In this document: positions 45,492 to 57,000 of the stretch, piece after piece | Layout of the letters: every line of letters starts with the position of its first letter | Numbering within the stretch: the first letter of the stretch is position 1 | From: Entomomonas asaccharolytica | GTDB lineage: Bacteria; Pseudomonadota; Gammaproteobacteria; Pseudomonadales; Pseudomonadaceae | Direction: 5' to 3' | DNA length: 64,000 nt | NCBI RefSeq assembly: GCF_016653615.1 | Contig: NZ_CP067393.1 | Location: forward strand, 1,441,673-1,505,672 | Notes under the pieces: generated by a model | Databases searched by the model: none | Told to the model about the DNA's origin: nothing | Seen by the model: the letters and a program-made list of their open reading frames with translations, nothing else | Position numbers and translations under genes: made by a program

Positions 45492-46310
45492 ATGCAGTTA
45501 ATTAACTTAATAGATGCTTTGTTGCCCCAAACTCAGTGCACTAAATGTGGTTATCAAGGATGTAAACCCTACGCAGAAGCAATCGCTAATGGTGACGCTA
45601 TTAATAAATGCCCACCAGGGGGCGAGGAAACAATCAATGCTTTGGCCGCTTTGTTAGATAAGCCAGTGATTGCTTTAGCTGAAGAGCGTTCACCTGCCCA
45701 ATTAGCTTATATAAGAGAAGCTGAGTGTATTGGCTGTACTAAGTGTATTCAAGCGTGCCCAGTGGATGCCATTGTTGGCGCTGCTAAGCTTATGCATACA
45801 GTGATTGAAACTGAATGTACAGGCTGTGAACTTTGTGTTGCGCCTTGCCCTGTTGATTGTATTGATATTATTCCATTACCTAAACAATTAGTGGCCTTAA
45901 CAGGTGATTCTGCACTCACAGAAGAACAGCGGGTGACAAAGCAGTTAAGAAGAGATCATGCGAGAAATCGCTTTGAATTTCATAAAGCTCGTTTAGAGAG
46001 AGAAGAACAACATAGACAGCAAGAGCGACAAGCTAGGTTGCAAAAAACTGCTGATACTCCGATTGTACAAGCTATTAATCCTAAACAATCAATTATTGAA
46101 AAAGTAAAATCACAACAAGCGACTGCCAATACCTTAACCGCTGAACAGAAGAAATTAAAAATTGAAGCTGCAATGATACAAGTGGCACTAAATAAAGCTG
46201 AAAAGCAGTTAAAACAGTACAATACCCCTGAGCTGCAACAGCAAGTGGATACATTAAAAGCTAAGTTAGTTGAAGCTCAACAACTATTTAATCATTCATT
46301 GGTTAATTAA
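45492..46310 (+). CDS. rsxB: Electron transport complex subunit RsxB/RnfB, soluble form
   Basis: The 272-residue protein has the RnfB Fe-S domain (Cys16, Cys19, Cys24 and Cys41 in 'CTKCGYQGC' and 'NKCPPGG') and two ferredoxin-type 4Fe-4S motifs ('[12 protein letters not shown]' and '[12 protein letters not shown]'). The last 120 residues are a charged coiled coil with many Gln, Arg and Lys. It lacks the N-terminal membrane anchor of enteric RnfB, a form known in pseudomonads and betaproteobacteria. No other rnf gene is nearby. Confidence 0.9.
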   Translation: MQLINLIDALLPQTQCTKCGYQGCKPYAEAIANGDAINKCPPGGEETINALAALLDKPVIALAEERSPAQLAYIREAECIGCTKCIQACPVDAIVGAAKLMHTVIETECTGCELCVAPCPVDCIDIIPLPKQLVALTGDSALTEEQRVTKQLRRDHARNRFEFHKARLEREEQHRQQERQARLQKTADTPIVQAINPKQSIIEKVKSQQATANTLTAEQKKLKIEAAMIQVALNKAEKQLKQYNTPELQQQVDTLKAKLVEAQQLFNHSLVN

Positions 46311-46320
46311 TAAGTTGTTA

Positions 46321-47829
46321 TTAATGACCAATTTTTTTAGGTCTGGCTAACCAAGCCACAAATACAAGTGACATAAAGCCAAAGCCTAACATATAGAAAT
46401 AATCGATAGTGGATAGCATATAAGCTTGATTATTTACAATATTTTCTAACAGCGCATAGTTTTCTAAAGTCTTACCGCCCATTTTTTCTAATGTTTGTTG
46501 TGTAATAGGATCATATAAGGTAATGCTTTCTGTAAGGTAGGCATGATGCTCGCTCGCTTTTCTAGTCCAAATCCACGTAGTAAGTGAAGCAGCAAAGCTG
46601 CCGCCTAATGTTCTTAAAAATGCCGCTAATCCAGAACCTTCGGCAATTTGATCTTGTTTTAGATCAGATAAGACAATAGACATTACAGGCATAAAGAACA
46701 GTGCCACACCAATTCCCATAAACAATTGCACCATGGCAATATGTTCATAGTTAACTTGGGTGTTAAAGCCTGCACGCATAAAGCAACTGCCACTAATAGC
46801 GGCAAAAGCAAAACTAGCGAGTAAACGCATATCAAAATGCTGAGCATAACGACCAAGAAAAGGAGTAAGTAATACTGGTAGTACCCCAATAGGGGCAGCG
46901 GCTAAACCTGCCCATGTGGCAGTATAACCCATTTGCGTTTGTAACCATTGTGGTAGTAATAAATTAATACCAAAGAAACCAGAATAGCCTAATACCAATA
47001 AAATACACCCAACACTAAAATTATAGTTAGTAAATAGTTTTAGATTAACAATAGGATGTTTATCGGTTAACTCCCAAATAATAAAAAAGATAATACCAAC
47101 CACTGCAATAGCAGAACCAATAATAATAAAATTAGATTCAAACCAATCTAAATCATTGCCTTTGTCTAATACAACTTGCAGTGCGCCAACACCAATGACT
47201 AAAGCGATTAAGCCAATATAATCAATAGGCGAGCGTTGGGTTTCTTCAGGTTTGCTACTTAGTTGTTGGTAAGCAAAAAAAGCAGCAAACAGCCCAAAGG
47301 GTACATTAATAAAAAATATCCAAGGCCAACTGTAATTATAGGAAATCCACCCCCCTAAAATAGGGCCAGCAATAGGAGCAACAACCGTTACAATACTTAA
47401 GATAGCTAGTGCAACTCCGCGTTTAATAGGGGGATAAATGGCAAGTAATAGGGATTGGGCAATAGGATAAAGAGGGCCCGCAACTGCTCCTTGTAAACAA
47501 CGAAAAATAATAAGCTCGGTCATACTGCGAGCAATACCACATAAGAATGAGGTAATCACAAATAACAACACTACCCAAATAAATAACTTAACTTCGCCTA
47601 AACGCTTTGATAACCAACCAGTAAGCGGTAGAGTAATAGCATTACAAACAGCGAAAGAGGTAATAACCCACGTTCCTTGCTCGGCACTTACGCCTAAGTT
47701 ACCTGCAATAGTCGGCAAGGCTACGTTTGCAATAGTGGTGTCTAGCACCTGCATAAAACTAGCTAATGATATAGCAATAGTCGCTAAAGCCAGATTAGCA
47801 GGTTTGAAGACAGCTTGTTGAAGGCTCAT
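46321..47829 (-). CDS. emrB: EmrB-like multidrug efflux MFS transporter (DHA2 family)
   Basis: The 502-residue protein has 14 membrane segments and the DHA2 motifs 'SFMQVLDTTIANVALPTIAGNLG' (segment 1), 'GWLSKRLGEVKLF' and 'GPILGGWISYNYSWPWIFFINVPFG' (motif C). It is the inner-membrane pump of an EmrAB-type tripartite exporter. It follows emrA by three bases; no dedicated outer-membrane gene is in this operon, so a TolC-like protein is needed. Confidence 0.92.
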   Translation of the reverse strand: MSLQQAVFKPANLALATIAISLASFMQVLDTTIANVALPTIAGNLGVSAEQGTWVITSFAVCNAITLPLTGWLSKRLGEVKLFIWVVLLFVITSFLCGIARSMTELIIFRCLQGAVAGPLYPIAQSLLLAIYPPIKRGVALAILSIVTVVAPIAGPILGGWISYNYSWPWIFFINVPFGLFAAFFAYQQLSSKPEETQRSPIDYIGLIALVIGVGALQVVLDKGNDLDWFESNFIIIGSAIAVVGIIFFIIWELTDKHPIVNLKLFTNYNFSVGCILLVLGYSGFFGINLLLPQWLQTQMGYTATWAGLAAAPIGVLPVLLTPFLGRYAQHFDMRLLASFAFAAISGSCFMRAGFNTQVNYEHIAMVQLFMGIGVALFFMPVMSIVLSDLKQDQIAEGSGLAAFLRTLGGSFAASLTTWIWTRKASEHHAYLTESITLYDPITQQTLEKMGGKTLENYALLENIVNNQAYMLSTIDYFYMLGFGFMSLVFVAWLARPKKIGH

Positions 47830-47832
47830 GAT

Positions 47833-49032
47833 TTATTTACTGTCACCAGCATTTTGTTCAATTATTTTATCAATAAGTTGTTTAGCTTCTGCCAATTGTT
47901 GCTGATAGATATCAGTTGATAATATCGGTTTAGTAGGAGGTTGTTGTGGTAACATAGCGCCTGATTGGTCATGTAGATCAACCTTAACGGTCATCGATAA
48001 ACCAATACGTAAAGGATGTTTATCTAATTCTTTAGCGTCTAATCGTATGCGCACAGGCACTCGTTGTACGATTTTAATCCAGTTTCCTGTCGCATTTTGT
48101 GCAGGTAACAAGGCAAAAGCACTGCCAGTGCCTACTCCTAAGCTTTCCACATAGCCGTGATAAACTACATCACTATAAATATCAGCTTCTAATGTCACAG
48201 GCTGTCCAATACGCATATATTCCAATTGCGTTTCTTTAAAATTTGCATCAACCCATACTTGGTGTAGAGGAATGATAGCCATAAGTTGGCTACCTTTTTC
48301 AACGTGCTGTCCTACCTGTACACTACGCTTTGCAATAAAACCTGACACAGGGGCGGTAAGGTTACTACGTAATTGATTTAAATAAGCTTGCTCAAATTGT
48401 GTTGCTGCTGCTAATACATCAGGGTGGGTACGTAACACCGTATTATCTACAAGTACTTTATTGCTTTGTAATTGTTGTTTGATATTGATTACATTGGCTT
48501 GTGCTTCTTGTAAGGTGGTAAGGGCATGAGAGAGTTCTTCACGGGAAATAGCGCCTTGTGCAATCAATTTTTGGCGACGATTAAAATCCTCTTGGGCTTT
48601 TTGTAGACCTGCTTGGCTGCTCTTTAATTGTGCTTCAAAGCTATCTACAGTGCTGTAAAGGCTGCGTACTTTACGCACAGTGTTAGCCAAATTAGCAGCC
48701 GCTTGTTGTAGAGCAATTTCTGTGTCATTTGGATCAAGTGATACTAAGGTTTGACCCTGTTGTACAAGATCGCCATCATCAGCACCAATGCTTACTACGG
48801 TACCACTGACCAGTGGCGTTACTTGTACAATATTACCATTGACATAGGCATCATCCGTGCTTTCATACCATTGCCCATAGAGCAAGTACCATAAAATAAC
48901 GAGTAATATTGCTACAACCACCACCACAGTTAATATCAATAGCCATTTTCTGCGTTGTCTGGATGGATTTAAGGGAGTCTTTTTGTGTTTTTTTTCAGTT
49001 TTTTCAACTGCTTCAGATGTTTCAGTAGTCAT
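47833..49032 (-). CDS. emrA: EmrA-like membrane fusion protein (HlyD family)
   Basis: The 399-residue protein has an N-terminal membrane segment (about 29-50), a lipoyl-like strand pair ('YVNGNIVQVTPLVSGTVVSIGADDGDLVQQGQTLVSLD' as key region 82-120), a long coiled coil and 'DANFKETQLEYMRIGQPV' typical of EmrA. It links the EmrB pump to the outer-membrane channel. The operon order is marR, emrA, emrB. Confidence 0.92.
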   Translation of the reverse strand: MTTETSEAVEKTEKKHKKTPLNPSRQRRKWLLILTVVVVVAILLVILWYLLYGQWYESTDDAYVNGNIVQVTPLVSGTVVSIGADDGDLVQQGQTLVSLDPNDTEIALQQAAANLANTVRKVRSLYSTVDSFEAQLKSSQAGLQKAQEDFNRRQKLIAQGAISREELSHALTTLQEAQANVINIKQQLQSNKVLVDNTVLRTHPDVLAAATQFEQAYLNQLRSNLTAPVSGFIAKRSVQVGQHVEKGSQLMAIIPLHQVWVDANFKETQLEYMRIGQPVTLEADIYSDVVYHGYVESLGVGTGSAFALLPAQNATGNWIKIVQRVPVRIRLDAKELDKHPLRIGLSMTVKVDLHDQSGAMLPQQPPTKPILSTDIYQQQLAEAKQLIDKIIEQNAGDSK

Positions 49033-49044
49033 TGTTGTAAATCT

Positions 49045-49521
49045 TTAATCAATTTTGTTAAGTATAAAATCAGTAGCTTGATAACCATTAGCCAATAACA
49101 TTTTCTTTAACAGGGCTTGGAGTTGTTCTACTTCATTATTGGTTAATGACAGAGTCAATTGGTTTAGTGAATCAGCTACAATTGCAGGTATTTTTTTACT
49201 GATAGCGATCCCCTGTGTTGTTAATACAATATTTATTTGTCGGCGATCTTGTTCGTCTCTTACGCGTTGTAGTAACCCTTTTTTTTCTAAACGATCAAGT
49301 AATCTTGTAACCGCTCCGTTATCTATTCGTAGAGCTTGACTTAATACAGCAGGGGTTGTCATATTTCTAAAGGCAATACATAGCAAAGCCTTGAATTGAG
49401 CAGAGGTGAGGTCATAAGCAGCAGTATATTGATCAATTATTTTATCTTTGCAATTATTGGCAAAATGTAATAATTGTCCTAAGGTACTGCCTTCAATAAT
49501 GGTTTCAGGTGTAAAATACAT
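49045..49521 (-). CDS. MarR-family transcriptional regulator
   Basis: The 158-residue product has the winged-helix pattern of MarR: 'YDLTSAQFKALLCIAF', 'LSQALRIDNGAVTRLLDRLEKKGLLQR' (recognition helix) and 'DEQDRRQINIVLTTQG' (wing). It lies 12 bases before emrA, as emrR/mprA does, and probably represses the operon until it binds a drug-like ligand. The first ATG (49521) is used; an upstream TTG at 49569 would overlap the promoter. No clear ribosome-binding site is seen. Confidence 0.87.
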   Translation of the reverse strand: MYFTPETIIEGSTLGQLLHFANNCKDKIIDQYTAAYDLTSAQFKALLCIAFRNMTTPAVLSQALRIDNGAVTRLLDRLEKKGLLQRVRDEQDRRQINIVLTTQGIAISKKIPAIVADSLNQLTLSLTNNEVEQLQALLKKMLLANGYQATDFILNKID

Positions 49522-49550
49522 ATTTTTTTGTACAATATAGAAGATAAATA

Positions 49551-49585
49551 AATTTATTTGACTAGGCAATAATTGTCAAGTCAAA
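49551..49585 (-). promoter_or_regulatory. marR-emrAB promoter with operator-like dyad
   Basis: On the minus strand TTGACA (49574-49579) and TAAATT (49551-49556) are 17 bases apart. The dyad TTTGACT (49557-49563) / AGTCAAA (49579-49585) covers the spacer and the -35 box, where a MarR dimer would be expected to bind. The divergent RND operon starts 120 bases away. Confidence 0.6.
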
Positions 49586-49701
49586 TAAAATAGTCATTTA
49601 GTCTATAAAAATGGTATATGTAAAAATAAAGTAAAAATACTTTATTTTCGTGAGAGATAACTATAGAGTTGTCTCGTTTAGGATGACCGTAGATTGTAAC
49701 A

Positions 49702-50967
49702 ATGAATGATAAACAAGAAAATATGCAAAGCAACCAAGCAAATTCTAATAAGAAATGGATAATTATTAGTTTAATTATCATCCTTGTTATTGTTGGAGTT
49801 TCTTGGTGGGGTAAATCCACTTCTCCCACTTCCACCTCAGAAAATGATTCATCACCTTTTGGCAGGCGAGGCATGGGGATGTTCAGTAATGTGGTGCCTG
49901 TCAGGGTTGAGGCTGTTAAGGAAGATGAGTTTGCGGTTTATTTAAATGCGCTGGGTACAGTAACTGCTTATAACACTGTTAATATTGTAAGTCGTGTACA
50001 GGGTGAGCTAGTAAAAGTATTATTTACTGAAGGCCAACAGGTTAAAGAGAATGACTTGCTCGCAGTTATTGATCCAAGACCTTATGAAGCAGCGTTGCAA
50101 CAAGCAAAGGGTGCTGTTCAACAAAATCAGGCTTTATTGCAAAATGCACGTTCTGAATTAACGCGTTATCAAAAATTAATTAAACAAGATTCCATTGCTA
50201 AACAAACTTATGAATCGCAAATGGCATTAGTTAATCAATATCAAGGTTCAGTATTAACCAGTCAGGCGCAATTAAAAGAAGCAGAGCTTAATTTGGAGTT
50301 CACCCAGATTAAAGCACCTATTACTGGGCGTTTAGGTTTAAGGCAAATTGATATTGGTAACTATATAAAAGTAGGTGATACCACACCTTTAGTATCCATT
50401 ACCCAAACTCAACCTATTTCAACAACCTTTACTTTACCAGAGGCACAGTTGCCAGAGGTGGCTAGTCGTTTAGCAAAAGGTGAAGATTTAGTGGTAGAGG
50501 CTTGGGATAGCACCAATACGCATTTATTAGCCACAGGCTTAGTAGAGACATTAGATAATCAAATTAACACCAGCACTGGGACGATTTTGGTTAAAGCTCG
50601 TTTTACTAATGAAGATAGTATGTTATTCCCTAATCAATTTGTGAATATCAAACTGAAATTAACAACATTAGACAAGCAATTAATTATCCCTACTGATTCT
50701 GTACAATATGGTAACAAAGGCACTTTTGTGTATGTGGTAGAAGGTAATAAGGTGCATTTACGCTATATTACCATTGGTCGCAGTGATGCCGATAAAACCA
50801 TTGTTGTAGAGGGTTTAAAGGTAGGGGAGAGGGTTGTTCTAGAGGGAACTGATCGACTACGTGAAGACAGTCAAGTAGAAGTGGTTAACAGTGAAGATAT
50901 ACTCACTACTATAGAGAATATAGAAGAGAAGCCTCAACCTTCAGAGAATGCAGAAGTAAGCGAGTAA
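49702..50967 (+). CDS. mdtA: RND efflux periplasmic adaptor (MdtA/MuxA-like)
   Basis: The 421-residue protein has an N-terminal membrane anchor (about 19-37), the lipoyl half-motifs '[34 protein letters not shown]', an alpha-hairpin ('[18 protein letters not shown]') and '[28 protein letters not shown]' (beta-barrel), as in MdtA and Pseudomonas MuxA. It joins two different RND pumps encoded behind it to an outer-membrane channel. No lipobox is seen. The start lacks a good ribosome-binding site. Confidence 0.92.
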   Translation: MNDKQENMQSNQANSNKKWIIISLIIILVIVGVSWWGKSTSPTSTSENDSSPFGRRGMGMFSNVVPVRVEAVKEDEFAVYLNALGTVTAYNTVNIVSRVQGELVKVLFTEGQQVKENDLLAVIDPRPYEAALQQAKGAVQQNQALLQNARSELTRYQKLIKQDSIAKQTYESQMALVNQYQGSVLTSQAQLKEAELNLEFTQIKAPITGRLGLRQIDIGNYIKVGDTTPLVSITQTQPISTTFTLPEAQLPEVASRLAKGEDLVVEAWDSTNTHLLATGLVETLDNQINTSTGTILVKARFTNEDSMLFPNQFVNIKLKLTTLDKQLIIPTDSVQYGNKGTFVYVVEGNKVHLRYITIGRSDADKTIVVEGLKVGERVVLEGTDRLREDSQVEVVNSEDILTTIENIEEKPQPSENAEVSE

Positions 50968-50972
50968 TAATA

Positions 50973-53900
50973 ATGAATATTTCGCGCCCATTTATTCTGC
51001 GCCCTGTTGCTACCACGTTAATTATGATAGCGTTAATGCTATCAGGTATTATCGCTTATAAAATGCTGGCAGTAGCAGCTTTGCCTCAAGTAGATTATCC
51101 TACTATACGGGTGGTTACTTATTACCCTGGTGCGAGTCCTGAAGTAATGAGCAGTGCAGTAACTGCACCATTAGAAAGACAGTTTGGGCAAATGGCAGGT
51201 CTTGCACAAATGTCATCCACCAGTGCTAATGGGGTATCTATTGTTACCTTAAGATTTTCCTTAGATACTGAATTATCTGTTGCAGAGCAGGAAGTACAGT
51301 CATCTATTAACTCAGCAAATAATGATTTGCCTAGTAATTTACCTGCACCACCAGTCTATAATAAAGTAAACCCAGCTGATACACCTATTTTAACCCTTGC
51401 GATTACCTCAGACACCTTGCCATTGCCCACTGTGCGGGATTTAGTCGATACTCGTATGGCGCAAAAAATAGCACAAATTTCTGGGGTGGGTTTGGTTAGT
51501 ATTGCAGGCGGACAAAAACCAGCTGTTCGTGTGAAAGTAGATCCACAAAAATTAGCTGCTTATGGGTTGGGTATGGATGATGTAAGAAATCTAATCACCA
51601 GTGCTAATATTAATCAGCCCAAAGGTACCTTAGATGGTCCTACACGCCAGTCAATGATCGATGCCAATGATCAATTAGCCTCAGCCAAAGCTTATCAAGA
51701 ATTGATTTTGGGTTATCAAGATGGCGCAGTATTAAGATTAGGTGATGTGGCCACTATTAGCCATGGCCGAGAAGATGACCGCTTAGCAGCATGGGCAGAT
51801 CAAAAAGAGGCCATTTTATTAAATATCCAACGGCAACCTGAAGCCAATGTTATCAATGTGGTAGATAATATTAAGTCAGTATTACCTCAATTAACAGCTA
51901 CTATGCCTACTGGGGTAGATGTTAAAGAGTTAACCGATCGCACCATTACTATTCGCGCTTCCATTACTGGTGTACAGCATGAAATGCTGATGGCTATTAT
52001 GCTGGTAGTATTAGTAACCTTTTTGTTTTTACGTAATGTATCAGCCACTATTATTCCTTCAATAGCTGTACCCTTGTCTATTGTTGGCACCTTTGGGGTG
52101 ATGTATCTTGCAGGTTTCTCAGTCAATAATCTTACATTAATGGCATTAACTATTGCTACAGGCTTTGTGGTAGATGATGCTATTGTGATGTTGGAGAATA
52201 TTGCTAGGCATCTAGAAGAGGGAGAAAAACCGTTAGAGGCTGCATTAAAAGGTTCTAGAGAAATTGGTTTTACATTAGTTTCTTTAACCTTCTCACTGAT
52301 TGCCGTATTGATTCCGCTATTATTTATGGCTGATGTGGTAGGGCGTTTATTTAGAGAATTTGCTATTACCTTAGCGGTAGCTATTTTAATATCATTAGTG
52401 GTGTCTTTGACATTAACGCCTATGATGTGCGCTAAGTTATTAAGGCATATCCCAGAAGAAAAACAAGGCAAGTTTTATCAAAAAAGCGGTGCAGCGATAG
52501 ATTGGTTAATTAAGCACTATGCTACAGGCTTAACTTTTGTATTACGCCATCAAACAGCCACTTTATTAGTGGCTATAGCTACCTTTGTGTTTACTGTATT
52601 GCTTTATTTAGTTATTCCAAAGGGCTTTTTCCCAGTACAAGATACAGGTGTTATTCAAGGTATTTCAGAAGCACCACAAAATATTTCTTTTAAAGCGATG
52701 GCTGAAAGGCAACAACGCTTAGTGGATGTAATTTTAAAAAATCCTAATGTGGTTAGTTTATCTTCTTATATTGGGGTGGATGGTGATAATACTTCATTAA
52801 ACAGTGGTCGTATTTTAATTAACCTTAAAAATCATGGTGAACGGAGTGTTACAGCGACTGAAATTATTGGCGAGTTACAGCCAGAGTTAAATAAGGTAAC
52901 GGGTATTCGTCTTTATATGCAACCTATTCAGGATTTGAGTATTGAAGATAAGGTCAGCCGTACTCAGTATCAATTTACATTAAATTCACCAGATGAAGTT
53001 TTATTAAGAGAATGGACACCTATTCTCGTAGATACCTTAAATCAGCAACCAGAATTGGTGGATGTGAACAGTGATTTACAGGATCAAGGGTTACAGATTT
53101 ATTTAAATATTGATCGTGATATGGCTAGTCGTTTAGGGCTTAAGGTGTCCGACATAGTTGATACACTTTATGATGCATATGGGCAACGACAAATATCTAC
53201 TATTTTTACCCAAGCCAATCAATATCGTATTGTATTAGAGGCGAATAATTCCAATACAGAAGGGATTGATGCATTAAAGAATCTACATGTAGTTACTGCA
53301 AATGGGGATAAAGTACCATTAACCAATTTAGTAAAAATGGAATCACGCCCTGCGTCATTGGTAATCAATCATATTGGTCAATTTCCAGCGGTTACTTTAT
53401 CGTTTAACTTAGCCAGTGGTGTTTCTATTGGTGAGGCGGTAGATATCATTAATAAAGTAAAGGCAGATATTGCCTTACCTGACTCTGTAGAAATGAAATT
53501 TCAAGGGGTTGCTGAGGCTTTCCAAGCTTCATTATCTAGCACTTTATTCCTGATTTTAGCTGCTATCATAACCATGTATATAGTATTAGGGGTATTATAT
53601 GAAAGTTATATTCACCCAATTACTATTCTATCAACTTTACCTTCAGCGGCGGTAGGTGCTTTGTTAGCATTGCTAATGAGTGGTAATGAGTTAGGGTTAA
53701 TTGCCATTATTGGTATTATTCTTTTGATTGGTATTGTAAAGAAGAATGCCATTATGATGATTGACTTTGCATTAGAGGCAGAACGTCATCAAGGTTTAAC
53801 CGCAGAGCAGGCTATATACCAAGCAGCATTATTGAGATTTAGACCTATTTTAATGACTACGCTTGCAGCGTTATTTGGGGCAGTTCCTTTAATGTTAGCA

Positions 53901-54068
53901 ACAGGTTCAGGGGCAGAGTTACGACAACCATTAGGTTATTCAATGGTAGGTGGTTTGTTATTAAGCCAATTGCTAACTTTATTCACTACTCCTGTTATTT
54001 ACCTATTCTTTGATAGATTGTCACTTAATACCCATCCTAAGCAATACAGTGAAGCTGAGGAAGTATAA
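50973..54068 (+). CDS. mdtB: RND efflux pump, MdtB/MuxB-like subunit
   Basis: The 1031-residue protein has 12 membrane segments, two large periplasmic loops and RND motifs: '[26 protein letters not shown]' (segment 1), '[21 protein letters not shown]' with the Asp pair of the proton relay in segment 4, and '[19 protein letters not shown]' in segment 11. In MdtB/C systems two different pumps form a mixed trimer that exports bile salts, novobiocin and similar drugs. The second pump gene follows after two bases. Confidence 0.93.
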   Translation: MNISRPFILRPVATTLIMIALMLSGIIAYKMLAVAALPQVDYPTIRVVTYYPGASPEVMSSAVTAPLERQFGQMAGLAQMSSTSANGVSIVTLRFSLDTELSVAEQEVQSSINSANNDLPSNLPAPPVYNKVNPADTPILTLAITSDTLPLPTVRDLVDTRMAQKIAQISGVGLVSIAGGQKPAVRVKVDPQKLAAYGLGMDDVRNLITSANINQPKGTLDGPTRQSMIDANDQLASAKAYQELILGYQDGAVLRLGDVATISHGREDDRLAAWADQKEAILLNIQRQPEANVINVVDNIKSVLPQLTATMPTGVDVKELTDRTITIRASITGVQHEMLMAIMLVVLVTFLFLRNVSATIIPSIAVPLSIVGTFGVMYLAGFSVNNLTLMALTIATGFVVDDAIVMLENIARHLEEGEKPLEAALKGSREIGFTLVSLTFSLIAVLIPLLFMADVVGRLFREFAITLAVAILISLVVSLTLTPMMCAKLLRHIPEEKQGKFYQKSGAAIDWLIKHYATGLTFVLRHQTATLLVAIATFVFTVLLYLVIPKGFFPVQDTGVIQGISEAPQNISFKAMAERQQRLVDVILKNPNVVSLSSYIGVDGDNTSLNSGRILINLKNHGERSVTATEIIGELQPELNKVTGIRLYMQPIQDLSIEDKVSRTQYQFTLNSPDEVLLREWTPILVDTLNQQPELVDVNSDLQDQGLQIYLNIDRDMASRLGLKVSDIVDTLYDAYGQRQISTIFTQANQYRIVLEANNSNTEGIDALKNLHVVTANGDKVPLTNLVKMESRPASLVINHIGQFPAVTLSFNLASGVSIGEAVDIINKVKADIALPDSVEMKFQGVAEAFQASLSSTLFLILAAIITMYIVLGVLYESYIHPITILSTLPSAAVGALLALLMSGNELGLIAIIGIILLIGIVKKNAIMMIDFALEAERHQGLTAEQAIYQAALLRFRPILMTTLAALFGAVPLMLATGSGAELRQPLGYSMVGGLLLSQLLTLFTTPVIYLFFDRLSLNTHPKQYSEAEEV

Positions 54069-54070
54069 GC

Positions 54071-57000
54071 ATGAATTTATCAGCTCCCTTTATTTTTAGA
54101 TCAGTTGCTACCATGCTATGTAATGTAGCCATACTGCTCCTGGGGATATTATGCTTTAAATTATTACCTGTTGCGCCATTGCCAGAAATGGATTTTCCAG
54201 TAATTACAGTAAGTGCCAGTTTGCCAGGTGCTAGCCCTGAAGTGATGGCCTCTACAGTGGCTACTCCTTTAGAGCGAGCTTTTGGTAGTATTTCTGGGGT
54301 ACAACAAATGAACTCTAGCAGTGGGCAGGGTTCTATGCGGATTATGCTTGTATTTGATTTAAAGCGTAATATTAATGATGCCGCAAGGGATGTTCAAGCT
54401 GCCATTAATGCCGCACGTGATTTATTGCCAAGTGGTATGCCTAATAATCCTACGTATCGTAAGATTAACCCTTCGCAAGCCCCTATTTTACTAGTGACCT
54501 TAACATCTGATATTTTAAGTAAAGGGCAATTATATGATGTGGCTTCCACTGTAGTGGCGCAAAAAATATCACAAGTCTCAGGTGTGGGTGATGTACAAGT
54601 AGGGGGAAGTTCATTGCCTGCAGTAAGGGTAGAGTTAGAGCCTAAATTATTAGCACATTATAATGTTTCTTTATCTGAAGTAAGACAAGCGATTGCCAAT
54701 TCAAACTTAAGAAAACCTAAAGGCTTTGTAGAAAACGACCGATATCAATGGCAAATTACAGCGAATGACCAATTAACCAAAGCCGAACAATATAAACCTA
54801 TTGTAATACGTTATGATAACGGTGCAGCCATCCGTTTACAAGATGTGGCAAAGGTTTATGATGCGGTAGAAAATAGGTATAACGCTGGTTACTATAATAA
54901 TGAAGATGCCATCATCTTAATTATTAATAAAGAATCAGGGGCTAATGTTATTGAGACCATTAAAGGGATCAAAGATACCTTGCCTTTGTTGAAGGCTGTT
55001 ATTCCATCCAGTGTTGAATTAAATATAACCATGGATCGTTCAGCAGGTATTCAAGCGACACTCACTGAAGCAGAAAACACCCTTATTATTGCAGTTTTTT
55101 TGGTTATTCTAGTTGTATTATTATTTTTAGGGCATTGGCGTGCAGCGCTTATTCCTGCTTTAGCGGTACCTGTATCCATTATTGGTACATTTACAGTGAT
55201 GTATTTATTGGGATTCTCGTTAAACAATCTATCATTAATGGCTTTGATCGTGGCGGCAGGTTTGGTGGTTGACGATGCTATTGTGGTACTGGAAAATATT
55301 GCACGTTATATTGATGAAGGAATGAGTCCTTTAGAGGCTGCATTACGAGGCACTAAAGAGGTCGGTTTTACTTTAATATCGATGAATGCATCACTGGTTG
55401 CTGTGTTTTTGGCGTTACTCTTTGCTGGTGGTTTACTGTCGCAATTATTTAAAGAGTTTGCTATTACATTATCAGTTACCATTCTGGTTTCATTGCTTGT
55501 TTCGCTTACGCTAACCCCCATGTTATGTGCAAGATGGCTAAAGAAACATGACTTAGACAAGAAACCAAGCCGCTGGCAACAGGGGTTTAATAATTTCTTT
55601 GCTAAAGTAACAGGTTATTATCGTGTTAGCTTAGGTTGGGCTTTAAGGCATTCTAGGTTAATGTTAATGATTTTATTTATTACTATTGGTATTAATGTCT
55701 ACTTATATATAGCCATTTCTAAAACCTTATTGCCTGAGCAAGATACTGCGGTCTTGTGGGGATTTATTCGAGGTGACAACGCTATGTCATTTCAAATTAT
55801 GCAGCCTAAGGTGGACGAGTTGCGTAAGTATGTATTAAGTGATCCAGCAGTGGTGAATGTGGCTGGTTTTATTGGTGGTGGTAATAGTGTTAATAACTCG
55901 ATGATGGTGGTACGTTTAAAACCAAAGAGTGACCGTAAGGAAAGCGCGCAAGATATTATTAACAGATTACGTGACAATGCACCGAAAGTAGCAGGCGCTA
56001 GAATGTTCTTAATGGCTGCTCAGGATATTCAGTTAAATATGCGCCAAAACCAAAGTTCTGATACTGAATACCAATTGCTAGGTGACGATCTTGATCTATT
56101 GAGAAAATGGACAATTAAAGTGGCAGACGCTTTTCGAGAAATTCCACAGATTACCAATGTGGATGCTGATGATAATGGTGGGGCGCAGCAAATCTCTTTA
56201 ACCATCGATCGTGAAATGGCTAAGCGTCTAGGCATAGATATGAGTGAAGTGATGGATGTATTAAATAACTCATTTAGTCAAAGACAAATTTCCACTATTT
56301 TTAATAGCCTTAACCAATACCGTGTGGTGATGGAAGTAAATCCTAAATATGCTCAATATCCCGATATGCTTAAGGATTTACAAGTGATTACTAAGGATGG
56401 TAAGCGCGTGCCGCTTTCAGCCTTTACCCATTATGATTACAGTTTGCAAAAAGATCGTGTACAGCATGAGGGGCAATTTGCTTCTTCTTATATCTCTTTT
56501 GATATAGCAACGGGTGTTAATTTAGATGAAGCTGTTAAAGCAATCGATAGAACCATTGCTTTGTTAAATATTCCAAAAGAAATTCAGGCAAAAATGGGTG
56601 GCACAGGTAGTGCTTTTCAATCCACAATGACAGGACAGCCGTTAATGATTCTTATGGCACTGGTAATTGTCTATATTGTATTAGGTATTCTTTATGAGAG
56701 TTATATTCATCCTTTAACAATTCTTTCAACATTACCCTCTGCAGGTGTAGGTGCGTTGTTGGCATTAATGATGTTAAATACCCCTTTTAGTCTAATCTCG
56801 TTATTAGGATTATTTTTATTAATTGGTATTGTTAAGAAAAATGCTATTTTAATGATTGACCTCGCTTTACAGTTTGAGCGGGAGCAAGGCATGGATTCGC
56901 GAACCTCTATTCAAGAGGCTAGTATTCTTAGGTTTAGACCTATTTTAATGACAACTATGGCTGCTATCTTAGGAGCTGTGCCCCTAATGCTTGGTGGTGC

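Noticed and set aside
51887-52471. 194-codon minus-strand frame under the first RND pump gene
   Set aside because: Shadow of a strongly conserved pump gene; composition and lack of a start site argue against it.
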